A DNA stretch of 64,000 nucleotides from contig NZ_JAJDFY010000001.1 in assembly GCF_024704365.1 (NCBI RefSeq), positions 1-64,000 of the forward strand. Direction: 5' to 3'. The notes below the pieces were generated by a model that had not been told where the DNA came from, did not search any database, and was given only the letters and a program-made list of their open reading frames with translations. The translations under genes and the position numbers were made by a program. Each line of letters opens with the position of its first letter. Position 1 is the stretch's first letter. This document shows positions 16,444 to 25,824 of this stretch, piece after piece. This DNA comes from Thermomonas sp. S9. GTDB taxonomy: Bacteria; Pseudomonadota; Gammaproteobacteria; Xanthomonadales; Xanthomonadaceae.

Positions 16444-16729
16444 GGTCGGGCTCCTGTGGTGTCGGGTAGGGGTAGGCGGGGAACAGCCGGCGGTGCATGT
16501 CGTGCAGCAGATCGAGGTAGCGCTCGCCCAGCCACGGCGACAGTTCGTCGTCGTCCTGGTCGGCGGGCATGGCGGTGCCGCACCAGCGGCGCAGGTGGCG
16601 CACGGCCAGCTGGCCGCGCGCGTGCGCCTCCAGCGGCTGCCAGGCGCCGGCGGCGATGGCGCGGCGGTAGTAGTCGGCCAGCCGTTCGGCGGCGGTCGGC
16701 GGGGTGAGGTCAGCGAGCCAGGCGTGCAT
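16427..16729 (-). CDS. Small early phage protein, unknown
   Basis: Intact 100-residue ORF from ATG 16729: MHAWLADLTPPTAAERLADY, YRRAIAAGAWQPLEAHARGQ, then AVRHLRRWCGTAMPADQDDD and LDLLHDMHRRLFPAYPYPTP. It overlaps both neighbours. No domain is recognised; Trp- and His-rich and probably soluble. Confidence 0.5.
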   Translation of the reverse strand: MHAWLADLTPPTAAERLADYYRRAIAAGAWQPLEAHARGQLAVRHLRRWCGTAMPADQDDDELSPWLGERYLDLLHDMHRRLFPAYPYPTPQEPDHERPR

Positions 16730-16907
16730 GACGCGCCTCCTGTCGCAGTTCCATGAGGGCGCGCGCCGGGCTGACCTGGCGCAGCAGCGCCAGCGCGACC
16801 ACCGCGCGGGCATGCGGGCGGCTGAGGCCGTGGCGGTCGGCGAACAGCTCGGCGGCGCGCAGGGTCACGAACAGGCGGGCGGGGTCGACGTGGATGGCCG
16901 CGTTCAT
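16710..16907 (-). CDS. Small early phage protein, unknown
   Basis: Intact 65-residue ORF starting ATG 16907 (MNAAIHVDPARLFVTLRAAE), overlapping the transposition protein B stop. It continues LFADRHGLSRPHARAVVALA and LRQVSPARALMELRQEARHA, an all-helical small protein. No family recognised. Confidence 0.5.
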   Translation of the reverse strand: MNAAIHVDPARLFVTLRAAELFADRHGLSRPHARAVVALALLRQVSPARALMELRQEARHARLAR

Positions 16908-17861
16908 GCCGCCCCCCGGTGAGGTCGGTCCAGGCGGCCTCGATGTGGGCAGTGCCGAGCACGCTGCCCTGACCGGCGGCCATCATCCGCGCCAGCCGCA
17001 GCACCTTGCCCACGCCGCGCAGGGCGCCGGCCTGGGCACCGATCTCCACCAGCCGGCGCACCGCGCCGGCATCCTCCACCCCGTGCGCCGCGGCCAGCCG
17101 CGCCACATCCTCGCGCGCCACCCGCTGCACCCGCAGGCGGCGGCCGATGCGGGAAAACAGCCGGTCCAGCCAGACCGCGCGGGTGCCGCCGGTCATCCGC
17201 GCGTAGATCAATTCGTTGCCCATCAGCGCCAGCCCGATGCCGGTGGCGTCGTGCAGCGCGCGCAGGGCGTCCAGCGCGGCCACGCCCAGGTGCTGCGCCT
17301 CGTCGATCACCAGCAGCCCCTCGCTGCCCTGCAGCCGGGCGATCAGCTCGCGCTGCATGCGCGCGCCGCCGCCGGGCAGCTCGCGGAAGCCCAGCGCCAG
17401 GCACACCTCCTCCAGCGCCGTCGTCACCCCGGCGGTGGCCGGGTCATGGTGGCGATCCAGACGTTCGGGTAGCGCCGCGCATACTCGCGCGCGGCGGTGG
17501 TCTTGCCCACGCCGGCGCCGCCATAGATCACCGCGATATCGCCGGCCATGTGCGCATAGGCCAGCGCGGCCAGGATGCGCTCTGCGGTGGGCGTGGCCAC
17601 CCAGGCCGGCGCCGCCGGCATCGCCGGCATGGCCTGCTGCTGCGCCAGCCGCGCCAGCCACTGCGCCAGCCGCGTGACGAGCTTGCGCGGGTCGGCGGCG
17701 TAATGGCCGCCCAGCACCTGCGTCAGGCTGGAGGCGCTGATGCCCGCCTCGCGCGCCACCTGTGCCTGGGTCAGCCCGCGGCGCGCGATCTCCTCGCGCA
17801 CCCGGACCAGCACCTCGGCCGGGTCCGCATCCACCTGCATCGCAATCACGTTGTCGTTCAT
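16904..17861 (-). CDS. DNA transposition protein B (Mu B-like AAA+ ATPase)
   Basis: ATG 17861 (MNDNVIAMQVDADPAEVLVR) follows AGGAGA. An N-terminal HTH (GLTQAQVAREAGISASSLTQ, VLGGHYAADPRKLVTRLAQW) is followed by the ATPase: Walker A VIYGGAGVGKTTAAREYARR, Walker B LLVIDEAQHLGVAALDALRA, sensor-like IGLALMGNELIYARMTGG, and RVAREDVARLAAAHGVEDAG. This is the AAA+ target-selector that delivers DNA to transposase A. One frame break near 17,440 and one in a G6 run just before the stop. Confidence 0.85.
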
Positions 17862-17908
17862 GTACCCTTTCTCCTGGTTTGAGGGGCCTGCAAGGCCCGT
17901 TTGCACCG

Positions 17909-17940
17909 CCCGCCCCGTGGCTGCGGGGCGGGTGTTTTTT
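17909..17940 (+). terminator. Rightward-facing intrinsic terminator between A and B
   Basis: CCCGCCCCG-TGGCTG-CGGGGCGGG then TGTTTTTT on the plus strand: a 9-bp GC stem with a T6 run. It faces against the transposase operon, so it would stop rightward (antisense) transcription. A second small hairpin GGGCCT-GCA-AGGCCC lies at about 17884-17898. Confidence 0.65.
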
Positions 17941-17942
17941 CG

Positions 17943-19885
17943 TCAGTCGATCGCCTTCAGTGGCCGCGGCCGTGCGGCCAGCGCCGCCAGCACCGCGCGG
18001 TCGGCGGCGGCCACGTACTCCGCCGTGTCCAGCGCCGCTGCCGCGGCCGCCCTGCGGCCACGCCGCGGCCCGTGCACCAGCTGCACGGCCGCCGGCGCCG
18101 GCGGCGCGCCAGGCGGGCTATCCGCCGCCGGCAGGCGGGCCACCTCTGCCAGCGCCTCCATCCGCACCGTGGCCGCGTGCAGGTCGCGCGCGGCGCGCTG
18201 GCGCGCTCGGTGGGCGCGGGCATGCTCGCGGGCGGTGTCGATGTCGTCGAAGCGCGCCGTGGTGCGCTCGGCGGCGCCGACGTAGGCGCCCTCCGGGGTG
18301 TAGACGTGCACCGGCTGGTCCAGCCGGTCGGGATCGAAGCGCACCACCACGTGCTGCCCGGCCAGGGCGCTGACCGCCTCGCCAAAATAGGCATTGCCGG
18401 CCAGCACCACATACCCCTCGCGGCGCACCTTCACGCCCTCGGCGGCCAGCAGCCACAGCCGGCGCTGCTCCGCGCTGGCGCGGCGGATCACGCTGGCGGC
18501 GTAGCTCTCATCGAACGTGGCATCGAAGCTGCGCCCGCGCGCGGTGGCGGTGCGACGGTCGGGGCGGGCGTTGTGCTCGGCGATGCCGGCGTCCACCAGC
18601 CGCACGAACTCGTCCCACGCCAGCGTCCGGCTGCCATAGTTGGCCGGCTTGGCCAGCGGGCTGTTGCCGGTATAGGCGCCGGCGGCGGCCGGGTGCCTGC
18701 TGATGCCCTCGCACAGGTCGCGGAAGGCGCGCTCGATCGGCTTGGCCTGCCCGTGGTAGGGCGTGGTCCAGTGCACCTGCACGCCCAGCTGCGGGAACAG
18801 CCCGAGCGGGTCTTCCTCGCGGATGCGGAAGCGGTAGCGCGTCCGGCTGCCGCCGGTCAGCAGCTGGATGCGAACTCGCGGCCGTTGTCCAGGTAGGCGT
18901 GCTCGGGAATGCCGTAGCGCTCCACCACATCCCCGAAGGTGGTCTGCACCAGATGGAGCGGAGAGCGTCTCCGCCACCCGCCAGGCCAGAATCTTGCCGC
19001 TGTAGATGTCCTGCCAGGCCACCAGCACCGGGCGCCCCACCGTGCCGCTGGGCAGCTGCACCCGCAGGTCGAACACGTGGCCGTCGGCATTGACCGCCTG
19101 CAGCGCGTGCAGATGGTCTTTGGTGCGGGTGATGTGCGGCAGCCGGCGCGCCAGCGCCTCTTTCCCCTCGCGCGCCAGCACCCGCACCTGCCACGGCAGC
19201 GCCTCGATCCGGCGCGCGATGGTGGCGTAGCTGGGCACCACCCAGCCGTGGTTCGGGGCCACCTCGCGCAGGCGGCGGTAGCAGGCCGCCAGCGCCGGCT
19301 GCTCCGGGCGCAGATAGTCGCTCTTGATGACCTCCCAGGCCTCCGGGCTCATCTCCGCCTCGTGGCCGCTGCCCTGATGCCGCGGCGTCAGCAGCGGCAG
19401 GTAGTCCGCCGGGTCTGCATGCGCCACCCCGGGGAAGCGGCCGGCGCCGTACCACCAGCGCCGCAGCGTGGCTTCCGGCAGGCCATGGCGCTCGGCCACC
19501 ACGCGCAGCGCCTGCCGCGCCCGCGTCCCGCCGTCGATCAGACGGCGCACCGTCTGCACCGGCACCAGCCGGCGCCGGGCTTCGGCCTTCACCGTCTCCG
19601 GGCGGCCGTCGAACCAGCGCCACAGCGCCGCGCGGTCGGCCTCGCTCAGCGCGCGGCGCGCTCCACGCGCCCGGCGTACCCCGTCCGCTGCGTGGCCCAG
19701 CCCATCGCCATTGCCTCCGCCTCCCAGCGGGAGTGCAGCGGCGCCAGGGGCGTCGCGCCCAGCCGGACGGCGATCTCGCTCCACTGGACGTGGTAGCGCA
19801 CCGGCGTCGCCGGCCGGCCGTTGCCCGTGCGCAGGATCGTGGCCACCAGCACCGGGCCGGCCAGGATGTGGGAGATGGCTTTCAT
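17943..19885 (-). CDS. Transposase A, Mu/B3-like DDE recombinase (frameshifted)
   Basis: Read from ATG 19885 (MKAISHILAGPVLVATILRT), with a frame change near 19,650 into ALSEADRAALWRWFDGRPET. HTH-like DNA-binding parts: RRLVPVQTVRRLIDGGTRAR, GLPEATLRRWW. The catalytic core has the first Asp in GRPVLVAWQDIYSGKILAWR, the second in YGIPEHAYLDNGREFAS (recovered from another frame, 18,860-18,990), and the Glu in VHWTTPYHGQAKPIERAFRD. The C-terminus includes GNAYFGEAVSALAGQHVVVR, a Mu-transposase beta-barrel-like region. Three frame breaks, two flanking the second Asp, would inactivate it if real. Confidence 0.85.
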
Positions 19886-20096
19886 GGGTGGACTCCTGGG
19901 TGAGGTGGAGGATCAGCCGGGCTTGCACGTCGGCGGGCAGGTCGGCCAGCCGGTACACCCGCCGCCGTCCGCCCCGGCAGGGAGGTCGGTGTGGGGCCAG
20001 TTCTCAGCGGCGGCCCTGCGCCGCACAGAACGCGCCGTCAGGCCGAGCGCGCGGCCGATGGCCTCGGCCTCAACCAGCTCGATCATTGAGCACCCC
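19886..20096 (-). CDS. Mu-type DNA-binding (winged helix) protein or A N-terminal part
   Basis: From ATG 20096: MIELVEAEAIGRALGLTARS, VRRRAAAENWPHTDLP, then after one frame change GRGGRRRVYRLADLPADVQA, RLILHLTQEST. In MuA the N-terminal enhancer-binding domain has the same 'G.....G...R.A....W......G.GG...Y....LP...R..L' order. Here it appears as its own small reading unit just before transposase A, or as its N-terminus separated by frame breaks. It overlaps the ner-like gene by 27 nt. Confidence 0.5.
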
Positions 20097-20285
20097 CTCC
20101 TTCAGACCGAGCAGGACGGCGATGTTGTGGGCCTGCCCCCAGCGCCCCTTTTTGCGCCCGCTGATGACCTCGTGGACGAGCCGCTCTGAGAACCCGTGTT
20201 CTTGGGCCCAGCCGCGGACGGTCATACCGCGCCGCTCGAGCTCGCGCCGCACATCAGCGCGACACGGCCTGGACTCGGTTGCCAT
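20070..20285 (-). CDS. Ner-like small DNA-binding regulator
   Basis: First early gene. The start at ATG 20285 (MATESRPCRADVRRELERRG) is chosen because the predicted early transcript begins near 20308; earlier ATGs lie at or before that point. The core is an HTH: MTVRGWAQEHGFSERLVHEV ISGRKKGRWGQAHNIAVLLG L. Such proteins in Mu-like phages (Ner/Nlp family or gp16-type) turn down early and repressor transcription. 71 residues, divergent from the repressor gene. Confidence 0.7.
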   Translation of the reverse strand: MATESRPCRADVRRELERRGMTVRGWAQEHGFSERLVHEVISGRKKGRWGQAHNIAVLLGLKEGVLNDRAG

Positions 20286-20314
20286 TTCGGGACTACTCTG
20301 TGCCATACGGTGGC

Positions 20315-20343
20315 ACCCTAGATGCAAATATGCATCCTGTCAA
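20315..20343 (-). promoter_or_regulatory. Early promoter with embedded palindromic operator
   Basis: On the minus strand TTGACA (20338-20343), 17-bp spacer, TAGGGT (20315-20320). The spacer contains the inverted repeat GATGCA-AATA-TGCATC (20321-20336), a likely repressor or Ner site that would block RNA polymerase. It drives ner, A, B and the early genes. Confidence 0.7.
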
Positions 20344-20375
20344 TAGCCCTAGTTGCCTTTTTGCGACTTTTGCAA

Positions 20376-20511
20376 CGTCCGACTTTCGGTTAGCTGGCTC
20401 AATGAGGATTCGCCTATGTTGTCATTGAATATCAATGAGTTAAGAAAAGTCGGACGCGGCGATCAGCGTCCGACTTATGCGTCCGACTTTCGGCCATGAA
20501 GTCGGACGCGG
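20376..20511 (+). promoter_or_regulatory. Repressor operator array (five GTCCGACTT copies)
   Basis: The word CGTCCGACTT or its complement occurs five times: 20376-20385 (+), 20447-20457 (-), 20467-20476 (+), 20479-20490 (+) and 20499-20510 (-). The last copy lies across codons 2-5 of the repressor gene itself. The mixed orientations and close spacing fit cooperative binding by the repressor at its own and the early promoter. Confidence 0.65.
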
Positions 20512-20963
20512 AACTTGGTCAGCGGCTCCGCGCATGGCGCCAAGCGCTTGGCCTCACGCAGGCACAGATGGCCGAGCGCCTTGGGTTGCACATTGGTGTC
20601 CTCAAGAAGTATGAGACCGGGCAGAACACGCCCGGAGGAGAGGCCCTCGCCGCCTACGCCCGCACGGGAGTCAACATGAACTGGCTGCTCACCGGCGAGG
20701 GCGAAATGTTCCCCCGCAAAGCGCCCGAGCCGCAGCCAGAAACATCGCAAGAACAGGCGTTTGCGGGCTTTCTGCCGCCCGACCACCCCCATGCCAGGCG
20801 CTGGGCCGCGCTGATCCAGCTGGTCGAGGAAGAGCCGGACGAAGCCCGCCGCGATGCCATCCTCGCCGAGCTGCTGACGCGCGCTCAGGAGGCGCTAGAG
20901 CTGTCCGAGCTGCGCCGGGCGGTGCACGCGCTGCGCGCCGCCTCGAAAGCCGCCCAGGGCTGA
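20496..20963 (+). CDS. Phage repressor, Xre/CI-like HTH
   Basis: Intact 155-residue protein on the plus strand, divergent from the early genes. The N-terminal HTH reads LGQRLRAWRQALGLTQAQMA, ERLGLHIGVLKKYETGQNTP. A CI-type follow-up is present: ARTGVNMNWLLTGEGEMFPR. The C-terminal third (EEEPDEARRDAILAELLTRA, QEALELSELRRAVHALRAAS) is helical and likely for oligomerisation. It lacks a visible LexA-type peptidase. It should hold the prophage in lysogeny by binding the operator array. Confidence 0.8.
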   Translation: MKSDAELGQRLRAWRQALGLTQAQMAERLGLHIGVLKKYETGQNTPGGEALAAYARTGVNMNWLLTGEGEMFPRKAPEPQPETSQEQAFAGFLPPDHPHARRWAALIQLVEEEPDEARRDAILAELLTRAQEALELSELRRAVHALRAASKAAQG

Positions 20964-21013
20964 TTTGCAGGCCGTTTGAATGGCCCTAGAACGCGGCGCC
21001 TGCTGCTGCGCGT

Positions 21014-21165
21014 GTCTCAAATCAGTTGCACAAATCGGCCCAAACCACGCAAAACCGATCCATCGGCGCTTCACTGATCTGAGACAGCTTGTCCATGTCA
21101 AACCATTGATCTTCCTGCAATTTCCCGCCTTATCCCGCGTCTTCCCATCTGTCTCAAATCAAGTG
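21014..21165. repeat. Transposase-binding end repeats (left end of Mu-like genome)
   Basis: Three copies of GTCTCAAATCA or close variants: 21014-21028 (+, GTCTCAAATCAGTTG), 21075-21085 (-, complement GTCTCAGATCA) and 21151-21165 (+, GTCTCAAATCAAGTG). Mu has three transposase sites in mixed orientation at its left end, beside the repressor gene, and this matches. The prophage-host junction should lie just outside, between about 21166 and 21210. The other end is outside the window. Confidence 0.6.
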
Positions 21166-21213
21166 ATCGCGCACAGTGATTTTGTTAAGGAATGCGTAGC
21201 AGCACCGAGGAAA

Positions 21214-21231
21214 CCGTGACTGCGGTCACGG
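21214..21231 (-). terminator. Hairpin downstream of lpxC
   Basis: CCGTGAC-TGCG-GTCACGG, a perfect 7-bp stem 12 bp after the lpxC stop. On the minus strand it is followed by TTTCCTCGG, only a weak T-run. It is probably the host's end of the dcw transcript, with the prophage inserted just beyond. Confidence 0.4.
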
Positions 21232-21243
21232 CAAGGGCCGCAC

Positions 21244-22161
21244 TCAGGCGGCGCTGGCGACCAGCCCGTAGCCCAGCGTCGGGGCCGGCAGCGCCGGATC
21301 GGTGAAGCTCACCTCTTCCCAGGCCTCGGCATCGGCCAGCAGCGCGCGCACCAGCTGGTTGTTCAGCGCATGCCCGGACTTGTAGCCCTCATAGGCGCCG
21401 AGGATGGGGTGCCCGGCCAGATACAGATCGCCTACCGCATCGAGGATCTTGTGGCGCACGAACTCGTCCGCGTAGCGCAGGCCGTCCTCGTTCAGCACCC
21501 GGAAGTCGTCCAGCACGATGGCGTTGTCCATCGAGCCGCCCAGGCCCAGGTTGCGCTCGCGCATGTACTCGAGGTCGCGCATGAACCCGAAGGTGCGCGC
21601 GCGGCTGATCTCGCGGATGTAGTCGCCGGTGGAGAAGTCCAGGGTGGCGCGCGAGAGCGCCTCCGGGATGGCCGGATGGTCGAACTTGACCGTGAACTCC
21701 AAGCGGAAGCCATCGTACGGGGTGAAGCGCGCGAGTTTGTCGCCGTCGCGCACCTCCACCGGCTTGCGGATGCGGATGAAGCGCTTGGGCGCGTTCTGTT
21801 CGACGATCCCGGCCGATTCCAGCAGGAACACGAACGGGCCGGCCGAGCCGTCCATGATCGGGACTTCCGGCGCGGTCAGCTCCACGTAGGCGTTGTCGAT
21901 GCCCAGCCCGGCCAGCGCCGACAGCAGGTGCTCGACCGTCTGCACCTTGGCGCCTGCGCAGCTCAGGCCCGTGCACAGGGTGGTCTCGGCCACCAGGGTG
22001 GCGCGCGCGGGGATTTCCACCACCGGCTGCAGATCGACCCGGCGGAACACGATCCCGGCATCCACCGGCGCCGGGCGCAGGGTCAGGAAGACTTTTTCGC
22101 CGCCATGCAGGCCCACGCCGGTGGCGCGGATGACGTTCTTGAGGGTGCGCTGGCGCAACAT
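21244..22161 (-). CDS. lpxC: UDP-3-O-acyl-N-acetylglucosamine deacetylase
   Basis: Intact 305 residues, the normal length. It catalyses the committed step of lipid A synthesis. Visible family blocks: [20 protein letters not shown], the first zinc His in [35 protein letters not shown], and the second zinc site in [20 protein letters not shown] (His and Asp), followed by [14 protein letters not shown] with the catalytic His. It is the last gene of the dcw cluster, 336 bp after ftsZ. The Mu-like prophage is integrated just past its stop. Confidence 0.97.
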   Translation of the reverse strand: MLRQRTLKNVIRATGVGLHGGEKVFLTLRPAPVDAGIVFRRVDLQPVVEIPARATLVAETTLCTGLSCAGAKVQTVEHLLSALAGLGIDNAYVELTAPEVPIMDGSAGPFVFLLESAGIVEQNAPKRFIRIRKPVEVRDGDKLARFTPYDGFRLEFTVKFDHPAIPEALSRATLDFSTGDYIREISRARTFGFMRDLEYMRERNLGLGGSMDNAIVLDDFRVLNEDGLRYADEFVRHKILDAVGDLYLAGHPILGAYEGYKSGHALNNQLVRALLADAEAWEEVSFTDPALPAPTLGYGLVASAA

Positions 22162-22498
22162 CGGCGCAATTTACCACGCAGCAGGCTGAACCTGAACGTA
22201 AACACTGCGTTGCGCGGATGATGCGGCAGCGGCCACGGCCGGCGCGTTCCCGGCACTGCGTGGAAAAGGCCGGCCAGCGCGAGGCTGGCCGACTGCAAGC
22301 CGGCCGGGGTGGCGCCCCCGGCGGGCGATCGGACACGGTACCGGCGCCCCGCGGGGCGCCGCGGCGGAATCAGTCCGCCTGCCGGCGCAGGGCGAGGGCT
22401 CGCGCCCGCGGGGCATTGCCCCGCGCGTGCCCGAGCGCCCGGCCACGGATGGCCGGGCGGGGCCATCCGGAGTCGATTGCCTGCGCCATGGACGGCCT
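22162..22498. other. Intergenic region ftsZ-lpxC with hairpins and 21-bp repeat
   Basis: No gene seen. It contains a 21-bp direct repeat (22371-22391) of the ftsZ stop region (22500-22520), an 18-bp palindrome GGCGCCCCGCGGGGCGCC (22353-22370), and a perfect stem CGCGGGGC-ATT-GCCCCGCG near 22,420. None is followed by a T-run. A weak promoter for lpxC (TAAATT near 22,170) is possible. Confidence 0.6.
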
Positions 22499-23743
22499 TC
22501 AGTCCGCCTGCCGGCGCAGGAACGCCGGAATATCCAGGTAATCGTCCTTCGGCAGCTCGGCCGTCATCGGCGCGGCGTCCGCGTTGCGGCGCAGGCTGCC
22601 GGCGAGGCTGGACGGCGGCAGCGTGGCATACCCGTCGGCGACCGCATCGATCGGCAGGCCGGTGGTGCCGTCGCGCTTGGCCTGGGTGTTGATCAGCTCC
22701 ACCTGCGGGCGGCGCGGACGCTCCTGGCTGGCCTCGAAGCGGTTGCCGCGCTGGCTGTCCAGCGGTGCCTGGCGCACCGCCGCGCGGCTGAGGCCGGTGG
22801 CGACCACGGTGACCTTCACCTCGTCCTGCATCGCCGGATCCAGCGAGGTGCCGATGATGACGGTGGCATCTTCCGAGGCGAATTCGCCGACCACGCGGCC
22901 GATCTCGTCGAACTCGGCCATGGTCAGATCGGTGCCGGAGGTGATGTTGACCAGCACCCCGTTGGCGCCGTGCAGGTTGACGTCGTCCAGCAGCGGGTTG
23001 CGGATCGCCGCCTCGGCCGCGGCCTGGGCGCGGTCGTCGCCGCGGGCCACGCCGGTGCCCATCATCGCCAGGCCCATCTCGCTCATCACCGTGCGCACGT
23101 CGGCGAAGTCCACGTTGATCAGGCCCGGGCTGACGATCAGGTCGGCGATGCCCTGCACCGCGCCCTGCAGCACCTCGTTGGCGGCGCGGAAGGCCTGGAT
23201 CATGGTCGCGTTGCGGCCGAGCACGGTGATCAGCTTCTCGTTCGGGATCGTGATCAGCGAGTCGCAGTGCTGGCTCAGCTCCTCGATGCCCTTCTGCGCC
23301 ACCTGCATGCGGCGGCGGCCCTCGAACGGGAACGGCTTGGTCACCACCGCCACCGTCAGGATGCCCATCTCCTTGGCCAGCTGCGCCACCACCGGCGCCG
23401 CGCCGGTGCCGGTGCCGCCGCCCATGCCGGCGGTGATGAACACCATGTCCGCCCCCTGCAGCGCGTCCATGATCGCCTCGCGATCCTCCAGCGCGGCCTG
23501 GCGGCCGACCTCCGGGTTGGCGCCCGCGCCCAGGCCCTTGGTGACATTGCAGCCGAGGGTCAGCTGCAGGTTGGCGCCGCAGTTCTTGATCGCCTGCGAG
23601 TCGGTGTTGGCGGTGATGAACTCCACGCCCTCCACGCCGCTGTTGACCATGTGCGCCACGGCGTTGCCGCCGCCGCCGCCCACGCCCACGACCTTGATGA
23701 CCGCATTGGGTGCCACTTGGTTGATCAGTTCGAAATGTGCCAT
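22499..23743 (-). CDS. ftsZ: Cell division GTPase FtsZ
   Basis: Intact 414 residues. It forms the Z ring. Tubulin signature GGGTGTG is in [20 protein letters not shown]; the N-terminus is [26 protein letters not shown]; the T7 synergy loop is [15 protein letters not shown]. The C-terminal tail ends [15 protein letters not shown], the conserved FtsA/ZipA-binding peptide. Nucleotide-binding loops are complete. 88 bp separate it from ftsA. Confidence 0.98.
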   Translation of the reverse strand: MAHFELINQVAPNAVIKVVGVGGGGGNAVAHMVNSGVEGVEFITANTDSQAIKNCGANLQLTLGCNVTKGLGAGANPEVGRQAALEDREAIMDALQGADMVFITAGMGGGTGTGAAPVVAQLAKEMGILTVAVVTKPFPFEGRRRMQVAQKGIEELSQHCDSLITIPNEKLITVLGRNATMIQAFRAANEVLQGAVQGIADLIVSPGLINVDFADVRTVMSEMGLAMMGTGVARGDDRAQAAAEAAIRNPLLDDVNLHGANGVLVNITSGTDLTMAEFDEIGRVVGEFASEDATVIIGTSLDPAMQDEVKVTVVATGLSRAAVRQAPLDSQRGNRFEASQERPRRPQVELINTQAKRDGTTGLPIDAVADGYATLPPSSLAGSLRRNADAAPMTAELPKDDYLDIPAFLRRQAD

Positions 23744-23831
23744 GTCCGTGTCCTTTGTTGTTGTCGATACCTTGCCAATCCCTGACCCGCCTGCCGTCCC
23801 TCGACCGCCTCGCCTACCCGCGCGCCGGCGC

Positions 23832-25068
23832 TCAGAACTCTCCGCGGAACCACTTCAACGCCTTGCCCAGAACCCCGCCCACCTTGCCGGTGGGCAGCAC
23901 CGCGCGCTTCGGGCTCTCCATGCGCGCGCCCATCAGCAGCAGGCCAATGCCGGTGGCATGCACCGGGTTGCCCACCACCTCGCCAAGTCCGCCGACGTGC
24001 TGCGGGATGCCGATCCGCACCGGCATCTGCAACATTTCCTCGGCCAGCTCGACCACGCCCTCCATCTTCGCGGCGCCGCCGGTGAGCACCATGCCGGCGC
24101 GCACCCGCTGCTCGAAGCCGCTGCGCCGCAGCTCCGCCTGCACCATCTCGAAGATTTCCTCGTAACGCGCCTGCACCGCCTGCGCCAGCGCGTGCCGCGG
24201 CAGCCGCCGCGGCGGGCGGTCGCCCACGCTCTCCACCTGGATGCTTTCCTCCGCGCGCGCCAGCTGCGCCAGCGCGCAGGCGTATTTGACCTTGATGTCC
24301 TCGGCGTGCGGCGTCGGCGTGCGCAGCATGTGCGCGATGTCCTCGGTCACCTTGTCGCCGGCGATCGGCAGGCTGGCGCTGTGGGCGATCGCGCCACCCA
24401 CGAACACCGCGATGTCGGTGGTGCCCGCGCCCATGTCCACCAGCACCACGCCCAGCTCGCGCTCGTCGTAGGTCAGCACCGCGTGGCTGGACGCCAGCAC
24501 GCCCAGCAGCAGCTCGTCCACCTGCAGCCCGCACTTCTGCACGCACTTGCTGATGTTGGCGGCCGCCGCCGCGGCGCAGGTCACCAGGTGCGCATGCACC
24601 TCCAGGCGCACGCCGGTCATCCCGATCGGATTGCGGATGCCCTCCTGCGAGCCGTCCAGCACGTAGTCGCGCGGGACCGCGTGCAGGATCCGCTGGTCGG
24701 CCGGGATCGCCACCGCCTTGGCCGCGTCCAGCACGTGCGCGAGGTCGGCGTGGGTCACCTCGCCGTCGCGGATGGGCGCCACGCCCTGCGAGTTGCGGCA
24801 CTGGATGTGGCTTGCCGGAGATCGAGACATACGCGCTGCTGACCTCGCAGCCGGCCATCAGCTCGGCCTCCTCCACCGCGCGCTGGATCGACTGCACGGT
24901 GGAATCGATGTCCACCACCACGCCGCGGCGCAGGCCGCGCGACTCGTGGGAACCAATGCCGATCACTTCGACCGGCTCGCCGGGCGCGTATTCGCCCACC
25001 AGCGCGGTCACCTTGGAGGTGCCGATGTCGAGCCCGACGATGAGGGTCTTGTCGCCTTTGCGGTTCAT
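23832..25068 (-). CDS. ftsA: Cell division protein FtsA (one frame break)
   Basis: Actin-like membrane tether of FtsZ. From ATG 25068: [71 protein letters not shown] one-base break at about 24,815 leads to [60 protein letters not shown] and [20 protein letters not shown]. The C-terminus [17 protein letters not shown] is the amphipathic membrane-targeting helix. Being essential, the break is probably an assembly indel. Confidence 0.93.
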
Positions 25069-25824
25069 GTCCTGGAGCCAGTATTCGGAAGGGGGGTTGG
25101 CGCGCGCGCGGGCGACGCGGCCGCCTCGGGCACGGCCCAGCGCAGCGCGAAGCCATTGGTGTAGCGAAGGTCGGCGCGCAGCAGGCGGCGCTGCGGGTTC
25201 TGCGCGATCAGCTGCGGCAGCAGCGCGGCGAAGCGCTCCAGCCGGGAGGAGGGATCGTCGCGGCCGAGCACCACCTGGGTGCCGTCGGCCAGGGTGATCG
25301 ACCAGCTGCCGCGCCTGTCGATCGCCACCCCGCGCACACCGCCGGCGTTGGCCAGCTGCTCGCGCGCCTGGTTGTACAGCGCCACCACCTCCGGCACCCG
25401 CGCCTCCGGTCCGTCCAGCAGCGGCAGCCCGGCAGGCACCTGCACCTTGCCCGCCGGGAACAGGTGGCCATGCGCGGACAGCAGCCGGGTCGCGCCCCAG
25501 CGCGCGAACGGGCGGTATTCGCTGATGCGCAGCTCCAGCACGTCCGGCCAGTGCTTGCGCACCTGTGCCTGCTCGACCCACGGCAGCCGGTCCACCGCGC
25601 GCTGCACCTGGCCCAGGTCCACCGCGAAGAAGCCGCGCTGTGCGTACGGCAGCACGGTGGCGCGCAGCTGCGCGCGATCCACGCGCTGCAGGTCGCCCTG
25701 CACGCGCAGGGTACGCAGCGGGAAGTGCGCGGTCAGCCACCAGCCGTCCACCACGCCCACCACCGGCAAGGCGACCAACACCAGCGCCAGCAGCTCAGAC
25801 CACCGGATGCAGCAGCGCCCTCAT
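25065..25824 (-). CDS. ftsQ: Cell division protein FtsQ (one frame break near start)
   Basis: The start ATG 25824 overlaps the ddl stop; after MRALLHPVV a base is missing, then [20 protein letters not shown] forms the single membrane span. The POTRA domain reads [40 protein letters not shown] and the beta domain [32 protein letters not shown]. Ends [13 protein letters not shown] overlapping ftsA. It links FtsA/FtsZ to FtsB/FtsL in the divisome. Confidence 0.92.

Noticed and set aside
22584-24842. Long plus-strand open frames (700+ codons) opposite ftsZ, ftsA and other dcw genes, e.g. 26817-28994 and 34610-36826
   Set aside because: They lie antisense to clearly conserved genes, have low-complexity Arg/His/Ala-rich translations, and arise from the high GC content.
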